From assembly GCA_947371015.1 (NCBI GenBank), contig CANBNK010000004.1, forward strand, positions 25,179-89,178: DNA of 64,000 nt. The letters run 5' to 3'. The first letter of the stretch is position 1; every line of letters begins with the position of its first letter. Position numbers and translations under genes: made by a program. The notes beneath the pieces were generated by a model. The model was not told the DNA's origin. It did not search any database and saw nothing but the letters and a program-made list of their open reading frames with translations. This stretch comes from Acetobacteraceae bacterium. Its GTDB lineage: Bacteria > Pseudomonadota > Alphaproteobacteria > Acetobacterales > Acetobacteraceae. Shown piece by piece: positions 9,989 to 18,336 of this stretch.

Positions 9989-10863
9989 CAGTGCATCTTC
10001 CCGAGGTAGCGATGGATTTCGGTGCAGTCGACCTTGGGGCCGAGCATGTCCACGGCTTCGTTGAACATCTCCAGCGTGGCCTTCAGCGCCACCGCGGGTT
10101 CGCCGGTTTCCTCGGCGATGGCGGCGGCCGTGGCCAGGTCCTTGCGCATCAGGCCCAGCTGGAAGCTGGGCGGGTAGGTCTGCTGGATCATCGCCTGGGC
10201 CTTCAGCTCGGTGGCCACGTTGCGGCCGGAGGAGGCGTTGATGACATCGGTCAGCACGTTCAGGTCCAGGCCGAGCTTTTCGCCCATGCGGAAGGCCTCG
10301 GCCGCCGCCAGTAGTCCGGCACCGTAGAGGAAGTTGTTCAGCGCCTTGGCAGCGTGGCCGGCGCCGGCGGCACCGCAGCGGATCAGCTGTTCGCCCATGC
10401 CGGCGAGTACCGGCTGGCCCTTGGCCCAGGCCGCGTCGTCGCCGCCGAACATGATGGCCAGCGTGCCGGACTTGGCCTTGGTGACGCCGCCGGAGACCGG
10501 CGCGTCGGCGTACATGGCGCCGGTGGCGGCGACGAGCGGCGCCAGGCGGCGGGTTTCCGCGGGCAGCGAGGAGGACATGTCGATGACCAGCTGGCCCGGC
10601 TTCAGCGCGGCGAGCAGGCCGCCCTGCCCTTCCATGACGGCCGAGACCACCTTGCTGTCCGGCAGCATCAGCACCACCACCTCGGCGCCGGCGGCGACCT
10701 CGGCGGGCGTCGCGGCGAAGGCGACCGCGGAGGTGCCTTCGGCCAGGGCGTCGCGGGCGGCGGGGTTGCTGTCGCAGCCCAGCACATGGTGGCCGTGGCG
10801 CAGCAGGCTGCGAGCCATGGGCAGGCCCATCATGCCGAGGCCTATGAAGCCGATGCGCGCCAT
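9988..10863 (-). CDS. NAD(P)-dependent oxidoreductase, beta-hydroxyacid dehydrogenase (HIBADH/GarR) family
   Basis: MARIGFIGLGMMGLPMARSLLRHGH; DAPVSGGVTKAKSGTLAIMFGG; AAGAGHAAKALNNFLYGAGLLAAAEAF. Confidence 0.93.
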   Translation of the reverse strand: MARIGFIGLGMMGLPMARSLLRHGHHVLGCDSNPAARDALAEGTSAVAFAATPAEVAAGAEVVVLMLPDSKVVSAVMEGQGGLLAALKPGQLVIDMSSSLPAETRRLAPLVAATGAMYADAPVSGGVTKAKSGTLAIMFGGDDAAWAKGQPVLAGMGEQLIRCGAAGAGHAAKALNNFLYGAGLLAAAEAFRMGEKLGLDLNVLTDVINASSGRNVATELKAQAMIQQTYPPSFQLGLMRKDLATAAAIAEETGEPAVALKATLEMFNEAVDMLGPKVDCTEIHRYLGKMH

Positions 10864-10948
10864 GGCGCTTCCTCCGTTATTTGTCTGCCCGATGTTTCGC
10901 CGCAGCGGCAGCGGATGGCAAGCGGGCCTGTCTCGAATGTTTGAGCGG

Positions 10949-10988
10949 GTGTTTCACGCCTTTCGGCGATTCCGCCTCAGGCGATCAC
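10949..10988 (-). repeat. Double-hairpin repeat family, hairpin-1 only, inverted copy
   Basis: GTGTTTCACGCCTTTCGGCGATTCCGCCTCAGGCGATCAC aligns over 40 nt with the reverse complement of hairpin 1 of the full copies. Confidence 0.75.
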
Positions 10989-10993
10989 AGGCT

Positions 10994-11096
10994 AGAGCCT
11001 GATCGGCTTAGGCGAAATCGCCGTAAGCCGTGAATCAGTCTCTCAAACAACAAGCCTAGGAGCGTGAGCGCTTCAGTCAGAAGCGATCACGCTCTA
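10994..11096 (+). repeat. Double-hairpin intergenic repeat, full copy
   Basis: AGAGCCTGATCGGCTTAGGCGAAATCGCCGTAAGCCGTGAATCAGTCTCTCAAACAACAAGCCTAGGAGCGTGAGCGCTTCAGTCAGAAGCGATCACGCTCTA; near-identical to copies at 15311 and 21281. Confidence 0.95.
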
Positions 11097-11106
11097 GGGT
11101 GGGATT

Positions 11107-12333
11107 GTGACGAAATTCCCCACCTGGGTGGCCGCGCTGGGCGCCACATTGCTGATGCAGGCGGTGGCCAGCTACCTCAGCCAGACCCTGCCCGTGGTGG
11201 CGCCGCTGCTGATGGCCAGCGCCGGGCTGCGGCCGGAAGCGATCGGGCTGCTGAACGGGCTGGGCTCCGCCGGGACGGTGCTGGTGCTGCTGTGCGGCGG
11301 GCCGCTGCTGGCGCGGTTCGGGCCGGTGCGGGCGTTGCAGGGCGGCGCGGTGCTCTCGGCGCTGGGGCTGCTGCTGGCCATGCTCGGCGCGCTGCCAGCG
11401 CTGGTGCTCGGCTCCCTGCTGCTGGGCGCGGGGTATGGGCCTTCGGCGCCGGCGGGCAGCCGGATATTGGCGGCGACGGCACCACCCGGGCGACGCACGC
11501 TGATCTTTTCCATCAAGCAATCCGGCGCGCTGCTGGGCGGCGGCGCGGCGGGGCTGCTGGCGCCGCTGGCCGCGGGCTGGGGCGGCTGGCCGGCGGCGAT
11601 GCTGTTGGGCGTGGCGATCTCCGGCCTGGCGGCCTGGGCCATTCAACCGTTGCGCGCACAGCTGGACGCGGAGCGCGAGCCGGCGACGGTGATCCGGCTC
11701 GGCGCGATCTTCAGCTTCGCCAACCTGGCCTCCCCGTTGCGGGCGCTGCGGCTGGACCCGCTGCTGTGGCCGCTGACGGTGCTCGGCATGGCCTTCGCGG
11801 TGGTGCAGGGCTGCCTGTTCAGCTTCACCGTCTCCTGGCTGGTGGACCAGCGCGGGCTGTCGCTGGCGGCGGCGGGTGGCGCCTTCGCGGCCATGCAGGG
11901 CTGCGGCATGGTGGCGCGCATCGCGCTGGCCATGCTGGCGGACCGCACCGGCAACACCGCCCGCAACCTGGTGCTGCAGGCCTTCCTGGCGGCGGGGGTG
12001 ATCGCCGCGCTGGCGCTGGTGCCGGCCGATGCCGGGTACGGCGTATTGCTGCTGCTGTGCGGGCTGGGCGGGCTGCTCGGCGCCAGCTGGAACGGGCTGA
12101 TGCTGGCCGAGGTGGCGCGGCTGGTGCCACCCGCAAAAATCTCGGATGCGACCAGCGGCTGCACGCTGATGATTTTTTGCGGGTACACGGTGGGGCCGGC
12201 GGGGTTTGCCGCGCTGGTGGGGGCAACGGCGGATTGGCGGCTGGCCTTCCTGATCGTCGCAGCGCAGGTGGGGCTGGCCGGGTTGGTGGTGGGCGGGCTG
12301 TTGTTGCGCCGGCGTCGCCCGCTTGCGGGCTGA
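11107..12333 (+). CDS. MFS transporter
   Basis: 408-aa 12-TM-like protein; LLGAGYGPSAPAGSRILAATAPPGRRTLIFSIKQSGALLGGGAAGLLAP. Confidence 0.88.
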   Translation: MTKFPTWVAALGATLLMQAVASYLSQTLPVVAPLLMASAGLRPEAIGLLNGLGSAGTVLVLLCGGPLLARFGPVRALQGGAVLSALGLLLAMLGALPALVLGSLLLGAGYGPSAPAGSRILAATAPPGRRTLIFSIKQSGALLGGGAAGLLAPLAAGWGGWPAAMLLGVAISGLAAWAIQPLRAQLDAEREPATVIRLGAIFSFANLASPLRALRLDPLLWPLTVLGMAFAVVQGCLFSFTVSWLVDQRGLSLAAAGGAFAAMQGCGMVARIALAMLADRTGNTARNLVLQAFLAAGVIAALALVPADAGYGVLLLLCGLGGLLGASWNGLMLAEVARLVPPAKISDATSGCTLMIFCGYTVGPAGFAALVGATADWRLAFLIVAAQVGLAGLVVGGLLLRRRRPLAG

Positions 12334-12395
12334 GCCACCCGGCCGCAGAGTGGGTCGCAACAACACGCCGTCACGCCGAACCCGGAGAGTTGAGA

Positions 12396-13586
12396 ATGTC
12401 GGTTACGCATGCGCCGGTGATCGTGGCGGGCGCGGGCCCGGTTGGGCTGGCCGCGGCGGCGGAGTTGCTGCGCCACGGCGTGGATGTGCTGGTGCTGGAG
12501 GCCGAGGCCGGCCTGCCCTATGAGCTGCGCGCCAGCACCTTCCATGCGCCCACGCTGGACATGCTGGACGCCTATGGCGCGACGGCGCCGATGATCGCGC
12601 AGGGTCTGGTGGCGCCCTTCGTGCAGTATCGCACGCGCGACCAGCAGATGATCGCGGAGTTCGACTTCCGCTGCCTGGCCGATGTGGCGAAGCACCCCTA
12701 CCGGGTGCAGGTGGAGCAGTTCAAGCTGACCCACATATTGGCCGGGCTGCTGGCGGAAAAACCGGGCTTCCAGCTGCGCTTCAACGCCAAGGTAGAGAGT
12801 GCGGAGGATGACGGCGACCAGGTGCGGGTGACGCTGGCCGATGGCACGGTGCTGCACACGCCCTGGCTGATCGGCGCCGATGGCGCGCACAGCGCGGTGC
12901 GCCGCAGCCAGGGCATCGAGTTCGAGGGCTTCACCTGGTCCGAGCGCTTCCTGGTGCTGTCCACGCCGTTCGAGTTCGCCGACGTGATCCCGAACCTGGC
13001 GGACGTGACCTATTACGCCGACCCCGGCGAGTGGTTTTTCCTGCTGCGCGTGCCCGGGCTGTGGCGGGCGATGTTTCCGGTGGCGGCTGACGTGAGCGAG
13101 GAGGAGGTGATGACCGACGCCTTCGCCGAGGAACGCATGGCCGGCGTGCTGCAGGGGCGCCGCGCGTACGAGATCAAGCACCGCACGCTGTACCGGGTGC
13201 ATCAGCGGGTGGCGAAGACCTTCCGCCAGGGGCGCGTGCTGCTGGCTGGCGATGCCGCGCATATCAACAACCCGCTCGGCGGCATGGGGCTGAATGGCGG
13301 CGTGCATGACGCGGTGAATCTCGGCGCCAAGCTGGCCCGGGTGGTGCATGGCGAAAGCGATGCGCTGCTGGATTTGTATGACCGCCAGCGCCGCGGCGTG
13401 ACGGTGGAACACGTGCAGAAGCAGACCATCCTGAACAAGCAGAACCTGGAAGCCAAGGACCCCGAGGCGGCGCGCGCCTTCCGCCAGCGCTTGAGCGAGA
13501 CGGCCGCCGACCCGGCCCGCGCGCGCGAATACCTGTTCGGCATCTCCATGCTGGGCAGCCTGAAGCGCGCCGAGGAAATCCAGTGA
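12396..13586 (+). CDS. FAD-dependent monooxygenase (PHBH/UbiH-like)
   Basis: MSVTHAPVIVAGAGPVGLAAAAELLRHGVDVLVLEAEAGL (GxGxxG); DGAHSAVRRSQGIEF; GRVLLAGDAAHINNPLGGMGLNGGVHDAVNLGAKL. Confidence 0.94.
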   Translation: MSVTHAPVIVAGAGPVGLAAAAELLRHGVDVLVLEAEAGLPYELRASTFHAPTLDMLDAYGATAPMIAQGLVAPFVQYRTRDQQMIAEFDFRCLADVAKHPYRVQVEQFKLTHILAGLLAEKPGFQLRFNAKVESAEDDGDQVRVTLADGTVLHTPWLIGADGAHSAVRRSQGIEFEGFTWSERFLVLSTPFEFADVIPNLADVTYYADPGEWFFLLRVPGLWRAMFPVAADVSEEEVMTDAFAEERMAGVLQGRRAYEIKHRTLYRVHQRVAKTFRQGRVLLAGDAAHINNPLGGMGLNGGVHDAVNLGAKLARVVHGESDALLDLYDRQRRGVTVEHVQKQTILNKQNLEAKDPEAARAFRQRLSETAADPARAREYLFGISMLGSLKRAEEIQ

Positions 13587-14542
13587 TCGCGCGCCGCGCG
13601 CTGGCAGCGCTGCCATTCGCAACGCCGGTGTTGGCGCAAGGGGAATGGCCTTCGCGGTCGCTGCGCTTCGTGGTGCCGTATCCGCCGGGAGGCGCCAGCG
13701 ACTTCATCGCGCGCATCGCCGCCGAGCACATGTCCCGCACGCTGGGCCAGGCGATCGTCATCGAAAATCGCGGTGGCGCGGCGGGCAATCTCGGCACCGA
13801 GCAGGTGGCGCGGGCGGCGGCGGATGGCTACACCCTGGGCCTGGGCGCCATCGGCACGCTGGCGGTGAACCGCTTTCTGTTCCACAGCCTGCCGTACAAC
13901 CCGGACAATGACTTCATCCCCGTGTCGCTGCTGGCGCTGGTGCCGAACCTGATGGTGGTGCCGCCTGCCCTGCCGGTGAACTCGGTGCCGGAATTCGTCG
14001 CCTGGGCGAAGGCGCAGGGCACGGCGGTGAACTTCGGCAGCATCGGCAATGGTACGTCGCAGCATTTGGCCGGCGTGCAGTTCAACATGCTGACCGGCAC
14101 GCAGATGGTGCATGTGCCGTATCGCGAATCCGCCCAGGTGAACACGGACCTGATGGAAGGCCGCGTGCAGGTGCTGTTCCAGTCCATCTCCGGCGCGGTG
14201 ACGGACCTGGCCAAGACCGGGCGGATGAAGGCGCTGGCCGTCACCGGGGAAGACCGCGTGCCGGCCTTTGCCGAGTTGCCGACGCTGAAGGAGGCGGGGA
14301 TCAACGTCACCACCGTCGGCTGGTTCGGGCTTGTCGTGCCGGCCGGCGTGCCGCAGCGCGTGGTGGACAAGCTGGAAGCCGCCGCGGAAGCCGCGATGCG
14401 CGACCCCGCCGTGGTGGCGCGCGTCACCGCCAGCGGCAGCGTGGCGCGGGCGCAGGGCAGTTCCGCGTTTACCGTTTTCATTGCCGAGGAAACCGAGCGG
14501 CTGCGCGCGATTGTGCGGGCTTCCGGCGCGACGGCGGATTAG
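13583..14542 (+). CDS. Bug/TctC-family substrate-binding protein
   Basis: LRFVVPYPPGGASDFIARIAAEHMSRTLGQAIVIENRGGAAGNLGTEQVARA; HVPYRESAQVNTDLMEGRVQVLF. Confidence 0.92.
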   Translation: MIARRALAALPFATPVLAQGEWPSRSLRFVVPYPPGGASDFIARIAAEHMSRTLGQAIVIENRGGAAGNLGTEQVARAAADGYTLGLGAIGTLAVNRFLFHSLPYNPDNDFIPVSLLALVPNLMVVPPALPVNSVPEFVAWAKAQGTAVNFGSIGNGTSQHLAGVQFNMLTGTQMVHVPYRESAQVNTDLMEGRVQVLFQSISGAVTDLAKTGRMKALAVTGEDRVPAFAELPTLKEAGINVTTVGWFGLVVPAGVPQRVVDKLEAAAEAAMRDPAVVARVTASGSVARAQGSSAFTVFIAEETERLRAIVRASGATAD

Positions 14543-14628
14543 GGGCCAGGCCAACCGGCGGCCAGAGGGCGCAGCGCGCAGCGCGAGCACCTGGAGGCCT
14601 CGCCGGTGGTCCAGACGAGGGAAAACCC

Positions 14629-15312
14629 ATGCATCACCTGAACTTCGAATTCCGCAGCAAGGGCGCCAGCGAGCATCGCAGCGTGCCGATCCGCGACCTG
14701 GTCATCGCCGGGTGGACCGGGCGCGACGCGCACAAGGTGCAGGAGCATATTGAGGAGTTGGCCGCGATCGGCGTGGCGCCGCCACCCAGCGTGCCCTGCT
14801 TCTATCGCGGCTCGACGCTGCTGCTGACGACGGACGAACACATCGACTGCCTGGGGCCGGAGAGCAGCGGCGAGGCCGAGTTCTTCCTGCTGCTGCGGGA
14901 GGATGGCTGGTGGGTCGGTGCCGGTAGTGACCATACCGACCGCAAGGTGGAGGCGTATTCGATCACCGTTTCCAAGCAGATGTGCCCGAAGCCGGTCGCG
15001 CCGGTGCTGTGGAAGTTCGAGGACGTGGCCGCGCATTGGGACCAGCTGGTGATCCACTCCGAGGTGGATGACGGCAGTGGCTTCGTCACCTACCAGCAGG
15101 GCAGCATCGCGGCGATGCGCGACCCGCGCGACCTGATTGCGCGCTACGAAGCAGCGGTGGGCCAGCCGGGGCCGGATACGCTGATGTTCGGCGGCACGCT
15201 GCCGGTGCATGGTGGCATCCGTGCGCGGCAAAAATTCCGGCTTTCGCTGCATGACCCGGTGCGCGGTGAGACGATCCGCCACGCCTACACCACCCGCTGG
15301 CTGCCGAACTAG
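14629..15312 (+). CDS. DUF2848-family protein
   Basis: 227 aa; LVIAGWTGRDAHKVQEHIEELAAIGVAPPPSVPCFYRGS, GSDHTDRKVEAYSITVSKQMCPKP resemble DUF2848. Confidence 0.8.
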   Translation: MHHLNFEFRSKGASEHRSVPIRDLVIAGWTGRDAHKVQEHIEELAAIGVAPPPSVPCFYRGSTLLLTTDEHIDCLGPESSGEAEFFLLLREDGWWVGAGSDHTDRKVEAYSITVSKQMCPKPVAPVLWKFEDVAAHWDQLVIHSEVDDGSGFVTYQQGSIAAMRDPRDLIARYEAAVGQPGPDTLMFGGTLPVHGGIRARQKFRLSLHDPVRGETIRHAYTTRWLPN

Positions 15313-15412
15313 AGCCTGATCGGCTTAGGCGGAATCGCCGTAAGCCGTGAATCAGTCTCTCAAACAACAAGGCTAGAGCGTGAGCGCTTCAGTCAGAAGC
15401 GATCACGCTCTA
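15311..15412 (+). repeat. Double-hairpin intergenic repeat, full copy (overlaps the DUF2848 stop codon)
   Basis: AGAGCCTGATCGGCTTAGGCGGAATCGCCGTAAGCCGTGAATCAGTCTCTCAAACAACAAGGCTAGAGCGTGAGCGCTTCAGTCAGAAGCGATCACGCTCTA. Confidence 0.95.
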
Positions 15413-15419
15413 GCGTCCG

Positions 15420-15453
15420 GTCGCCGGAGGGCCGCAGGGCCCGGAGGCGTGAA
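15420..15453 (+). repeat. Second short palindromic repeat, copy 1
   Basis: GTCGCCGGAGGGCCGCAGGGCCCGGAGGCGTGAA; CGCC/GGCG and GGGCC/GGCCC arms; closely similar to 28402-28436. Confidence 0.6.
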
Positions 15454-15484
15454 CCGGCCGCTCATTTTCCGAGGGGATACGACG

Positions 15485-15871
15485 ATGGCGATCGAGAAAG
15501 AGCACCTGGAATTCCACAAGCCGGACCTCAGCGAGGGCTGGCACAACCCGGGCTACTACCCCGACGGGATCGAGCAGAAAATCCTGGCGGGCTTCCTGGA
15601 TGAGGGGAACAAGCGCGGCCACCGCACCCGGCTCCTGCGCTTCGCGCCCGGCAAGTTCACCACGGCGCCCTTCGTGCATGACTACTGGGAAGAGGTGTGG
15701 CTGGTCAGCGGCGACCTGATTGTCGGCAACGACGCGGATGGCAAGGGCGGCGAAAGCTTCACCGAGATGGCCTATGCCTGCCGCCCGCCCGGCGTCGCGC
15801 ACGGCCCGTTCAAGAGCGAGACCGGCTGCGTGCTGATGGAATCGCACTACTACGACGAGACGAAGAAGTAG
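15485..15871 (+). CDS. Cupin domain-containing protein
   Basis: MAIEKEHLEFHKPDLSEGWHNPGYYPDGIEQKIL; FVHDYWEEVWLVSGDLIVG; YACRPPGVAHGPFKSETGCVLME. Confidence 0.85.
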   Translation: MAIEKEHLEFHKPDLSEGWHNPGYYPDGIEQKILAGFLDEGNKRGHRTRLLRFAPGKFTTAPFVHDYWEEVWLVSGDLIVGNDADGKGGESFTEMAYACRPPGVAHGPFKSETGCVLMESHYYDETKK

Positions 15872-15881
15872 CCACGCGCGG

Positions 15882-15984
15882 CTGGACAGTGATCACCGCT
15901 GACTGAAGCGGTAATCACTGTCCAGCTTCCTTCGAGAGACTGATTCACGGCTTTCGGCGATACCGCCTAAGCCGATCAGGCTCA
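15882..15984 (-). repeat. Double-hairpin intergenic repeat, full inverted copy with rewritten hairpin-2 arms
   Basis: Minus strand: GAGCCTGATCGGCTTAGGCGGTATCGCCGAAAGCCGTGAATCAGTCTCTCGAAGGAAGCTGGACAGTGATTACCGCTTCAGTCAGCGGTGATCACTGTCCAG. Hairpin 1 is conserved; hairpin 2 (15882-15925) keeps the TTCAGTCAG core but has new complementary arms. Confidence 0.9.
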
Positions 15985-16434
15985 AAGCGCGTGGCGGTAG
16001 ATGATGAAGCCGGAGCGTTCCGCCAGCTTGTTGTACAGCGCCTGGGCGGTCGTGTTGGTCTCATGCGTCTGCCAGTACACGCGGAAGGCGCCGGCCTGCG
16101 TGGCGCGGGCATAGACCGCCTCGATCAAGGCGCGGCCGACGCCCTGGCCGCGCGTCTCCGGCGTGGTGAACAGGTCCGCCAGGTAGCAGTTCGGCTCCAC
16201 CATGTTGGTGCTGCGGTGGAACAGGTAGTGCACCAGGCCGACCAGCCTGCCGTCCTGTTCCGCCACCAGCGCATGCATCGGCTCGGCGGGGTCCAGGAAG
16301 CGCGCCCAGGTTATCAGGGTGGTGGCTTCCGGCACCGCTGTCGGGCCGCTGCGCTCATAGAAGGCATTGTAGCCGGCCCAGAGCGGCGCCCAGCCGGCGT
16401 AGTCGGCGGCGGAGACGGCGCGGATCAGCATCAC
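15982..16434 (-). CDS. GNAT family N-acetyltransferase
   Basis: 150 aa; LADLFTTPETRGQGVGRALIEAVYARATQAGAFRVYWQTHETNTTAQALYNKLAERSGFIIYR. Confidence 0.92.
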   Translation of the reverse strand: MMLIRAVSAADYAGWAPLWAGYNAFYERSGPTAVPEATTLITWARFLDPAEPMHALVAEQDGRLVGLVHYLFHRSTNMVEPNCYLADLFTTPETRGQGVGRALIEAVYARATQAGAFRVYWQTHETNTTAQALYNKLAERSGFIIYRHAL

Positions 16435-17225
16435 ACCACCCAGCTCGGCTTGCGCTTTTCCTTGAAGGCGGCGATGCCCTCGGCCGCTTCCGGGCTGCTG
16501 GCGGTGCGGCCGAAGCTGGCGGCGCCGGCCTCGGCGTAGCCATCCGGCGACAGCGGCCCGAGCGCGCGCAGCAGCAGCTTGGTTTCCGCCAGGGCGTTGG
16601 GGGCGCCTTCCAGCACGTCGCGCGCGCTGCGCTGCACCAGGGCTTCCAGCGCCGCGGCGTCGGCCACCACCTCATGCACCAAGCCGATGCGGCCGGCTTC
16701 CGTGGCGTCGATCACCCGGCCTTCCAGCACCATGCGGGTTGCATTGGCGCGGCCCATGCGGCGGACCATCCAGGGCAGGATCTGCGCCGGCACCAGGCCG
16801 CGGCGCGTCTCCGGCGCGGCGAAGCGGGCGTTGGCAGTGGCGAAGGCGATGTCGGCACAGCAGTTGAAGCCCAAGCCGCCGGCGTGGCAGCTGCCCTCGA
16901 TGGCGGCGATGACCACCTGCGGCAATTCGGAGATGCCGACGAAGCGGGCGCCGGTCTTGGCGTTGCGCTCGCGCTGGGCTTCCAGCTTGGCCTCGGGGGA
17001 CATCGGCTTCTGCACCTCGGTCAGGTCCAGGCCGGCGCAGAAATGGCCGCCGGCGCCGCTGATGACCAGCACGCGGGCGGTCTTGTCCTCGCGCAGCTCG
17101 GCCAGCAGGGCGGACCAGGCTTCGCCCATGGCGGTGCTGATGCTGTTGCGGCGGTCCGGCCGGTTCATGATGGCGCGGACCACCGGGCCTTCGCGCTGGA
17201 TCAGCAGGGGGTTTTCGTCGGCCAT
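16431..17225 (-). CDS. Enoyl-CoA hydratase/isomerase family protein
   Basis: MNRPDRRNSISTAMGEAWSALLAEL; GAGGHFCAGLDLTEV; AAIEGSCHAGGLGFNCCADIAFATANARFAAPETRRGLVP. ATGA overlap with the GNAT gene. Confidence 0.93.
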   Translation of the reverse strand: MADENPLLIQREGPVVRAIMNRPDRRNSISTAMGEAWSALLAELREDKTARVLVISGAGGHFCAGLDLTEVQKPMSPEAKLEAQRERNAKTGARFVGISELPQVVIAAIEGSCHAGGLGFNCCADIAFATANARFAAPETRRGLVPAQILPWMVRRMGRANATRMVLEGRVIDATEAGRIGLVHEVVADAAALEALVQRSARDVLEGAPNALAETKLLLRALGPLSPDGYAEAGAASFGRTASSPEAAEGIAAFKEKRKPSWVV

Positions 17226-17312
17226 GGGGTGGTTCCTCCGGGTTTTCGGAAACAGGTTACGCGGCGGGCCGGAATGCGGCTAGGCTTCCCCAAAACACGG
17301 GGAGAAAACGCC

Positions 17313-18248
17313 ATGCGAAGCGTCGCTTTCGTGCTTGCCCTGCTGCTGACGGCGCCGCTTGCCCGCGCCCAGCCGCAGCCCATCACCCTGGTGGTGAACT
17401 ACGTCGCCGGCGGCGCCACCGACATCATCGCCCGGATCATGCAGCCAGCCTTGATCGAGGCTTGGGGCACCCAGGTCGTCATCAAGAACAGCGCCGGGGC
17501 GTCGGGGGCCATCGGCGGGGCGGAGGTGGCGCGGGCGCGGCCGGATGGGCTGACGCTGCTCCTCTCGCCCTCCGGCGGCAGCGTCATTGCGCCGAACTTC
17601 CAGCGGCCGGCGCCCTATACCATCGCCAGCTTCGCGCCGATCTGCCAGGTGGTGGAGACGCCGATGGTGACGATGACGCCGCCCACGACCGGGCTGCGCA
17701 CCATGGCGCAGTTCATGGATCGGGCGCGGGAAGGCAATGGCGGCTACGCCTATTCCACCGCCGGCGTCGGCAGCGGGCCGCATCTGGCGATGATCGCGCT
17801 GGCCCGGCTGACGCGGACGCCGATGAACCACATTCCGTTCCGTGGCAGCGGCGAGGCGGTGCAGGCGATGCTGGCCGGGACCGTCGAGACGCTGTCCGAC
17901 CAGGCCAGCCTTGTCCGGCAATACGGGCTGCACCCGGTGGTGGTGTGGTCCGCCCAGCGCGCCGCGCAGTTCCCGGACACGCCGACGATGCGGGAGGCCG
18001 GGTACGACCTGGAATTCGATATCTGGACCGGCATCTTCGCGCCCGCCGGCACGCCGGATGCGCTGCTGGCGCGGTATGAGGCCGGCTGCGAGCGGATGCT
18101 GCGCAACCCCGCCGTGGTGGCCGGGCTGGCGCGGGTGGACATGAACATCCGCTGGCGCAACCGGGTGGAGCTGGGGCGCTTCATGCAGGCGGAGGACGTG
18201 AAGTTCCGCACGCTGATCGACAGCGCGGGGCTGCGCCGGGGCGAATAG
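17313..18248 (+). CDS. Bug/TctC-family substrate-binding protein
   Basis: MRSVAFVLALLLTAPLARAQPQPITLVVNYVAGGATDIIARIMQPALIEAWGTQVVIKNSAGASGAIGGAEVARARPDG. Confidence 0.9.
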   Translation: MRSVAFVLALLLTAPLARAQPQPITLVVNYVAGGATDIIARIMQPALIEAWGTQVVIKNSAGASGAIGGAEVARARPDGLTLLLSPSGGSVIAPNFQRPAPYTIASFAPICQVVETPMVTMTPPTTGLRTMAQFMDRAREGNGGYAYSTAGVGSGPHLAMIALARLTRTPMNHIPFRGSGEAVQAMLAGTVETLSDQASLVRQYGLHPVVVWSAQRAAQFPDTPTMREAGYDLEFDIWTGIFAPAGTPDALLARYEAGCERMLRNPAVVAGLARVDMNIRWRNRVELGRFMQAEDVKFRTLIDSAGLRRGE

Positions 18249-18336
18249 CGCCGGCTTCCGGTGGTTGGCTTCCGGTGGTTGGCTTCCCCTGGGGCGCCGG
18301 CTGGCGGATGCTGGTGGCAACCCGTGGAGGAACCCG

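Noticed and set aside
14543-14628. Possible third copy of the second palindromic repeat (GGCCAGAGGGCGCAGCGCGCAGCGCGAGCACCTGGAGGC)
   Set aside because: Only partial similarity and poor pairing compared with the copies at 15420 and 28402.
18253-18290. 14-bp tandem repeat (GGCTTCCGGTGGTT, about 2.6 copies)
   Set aside because: Short slippage-type repeat upstream of the phosphonopyruvate hydrolase-like gene; no further structure to support a function.
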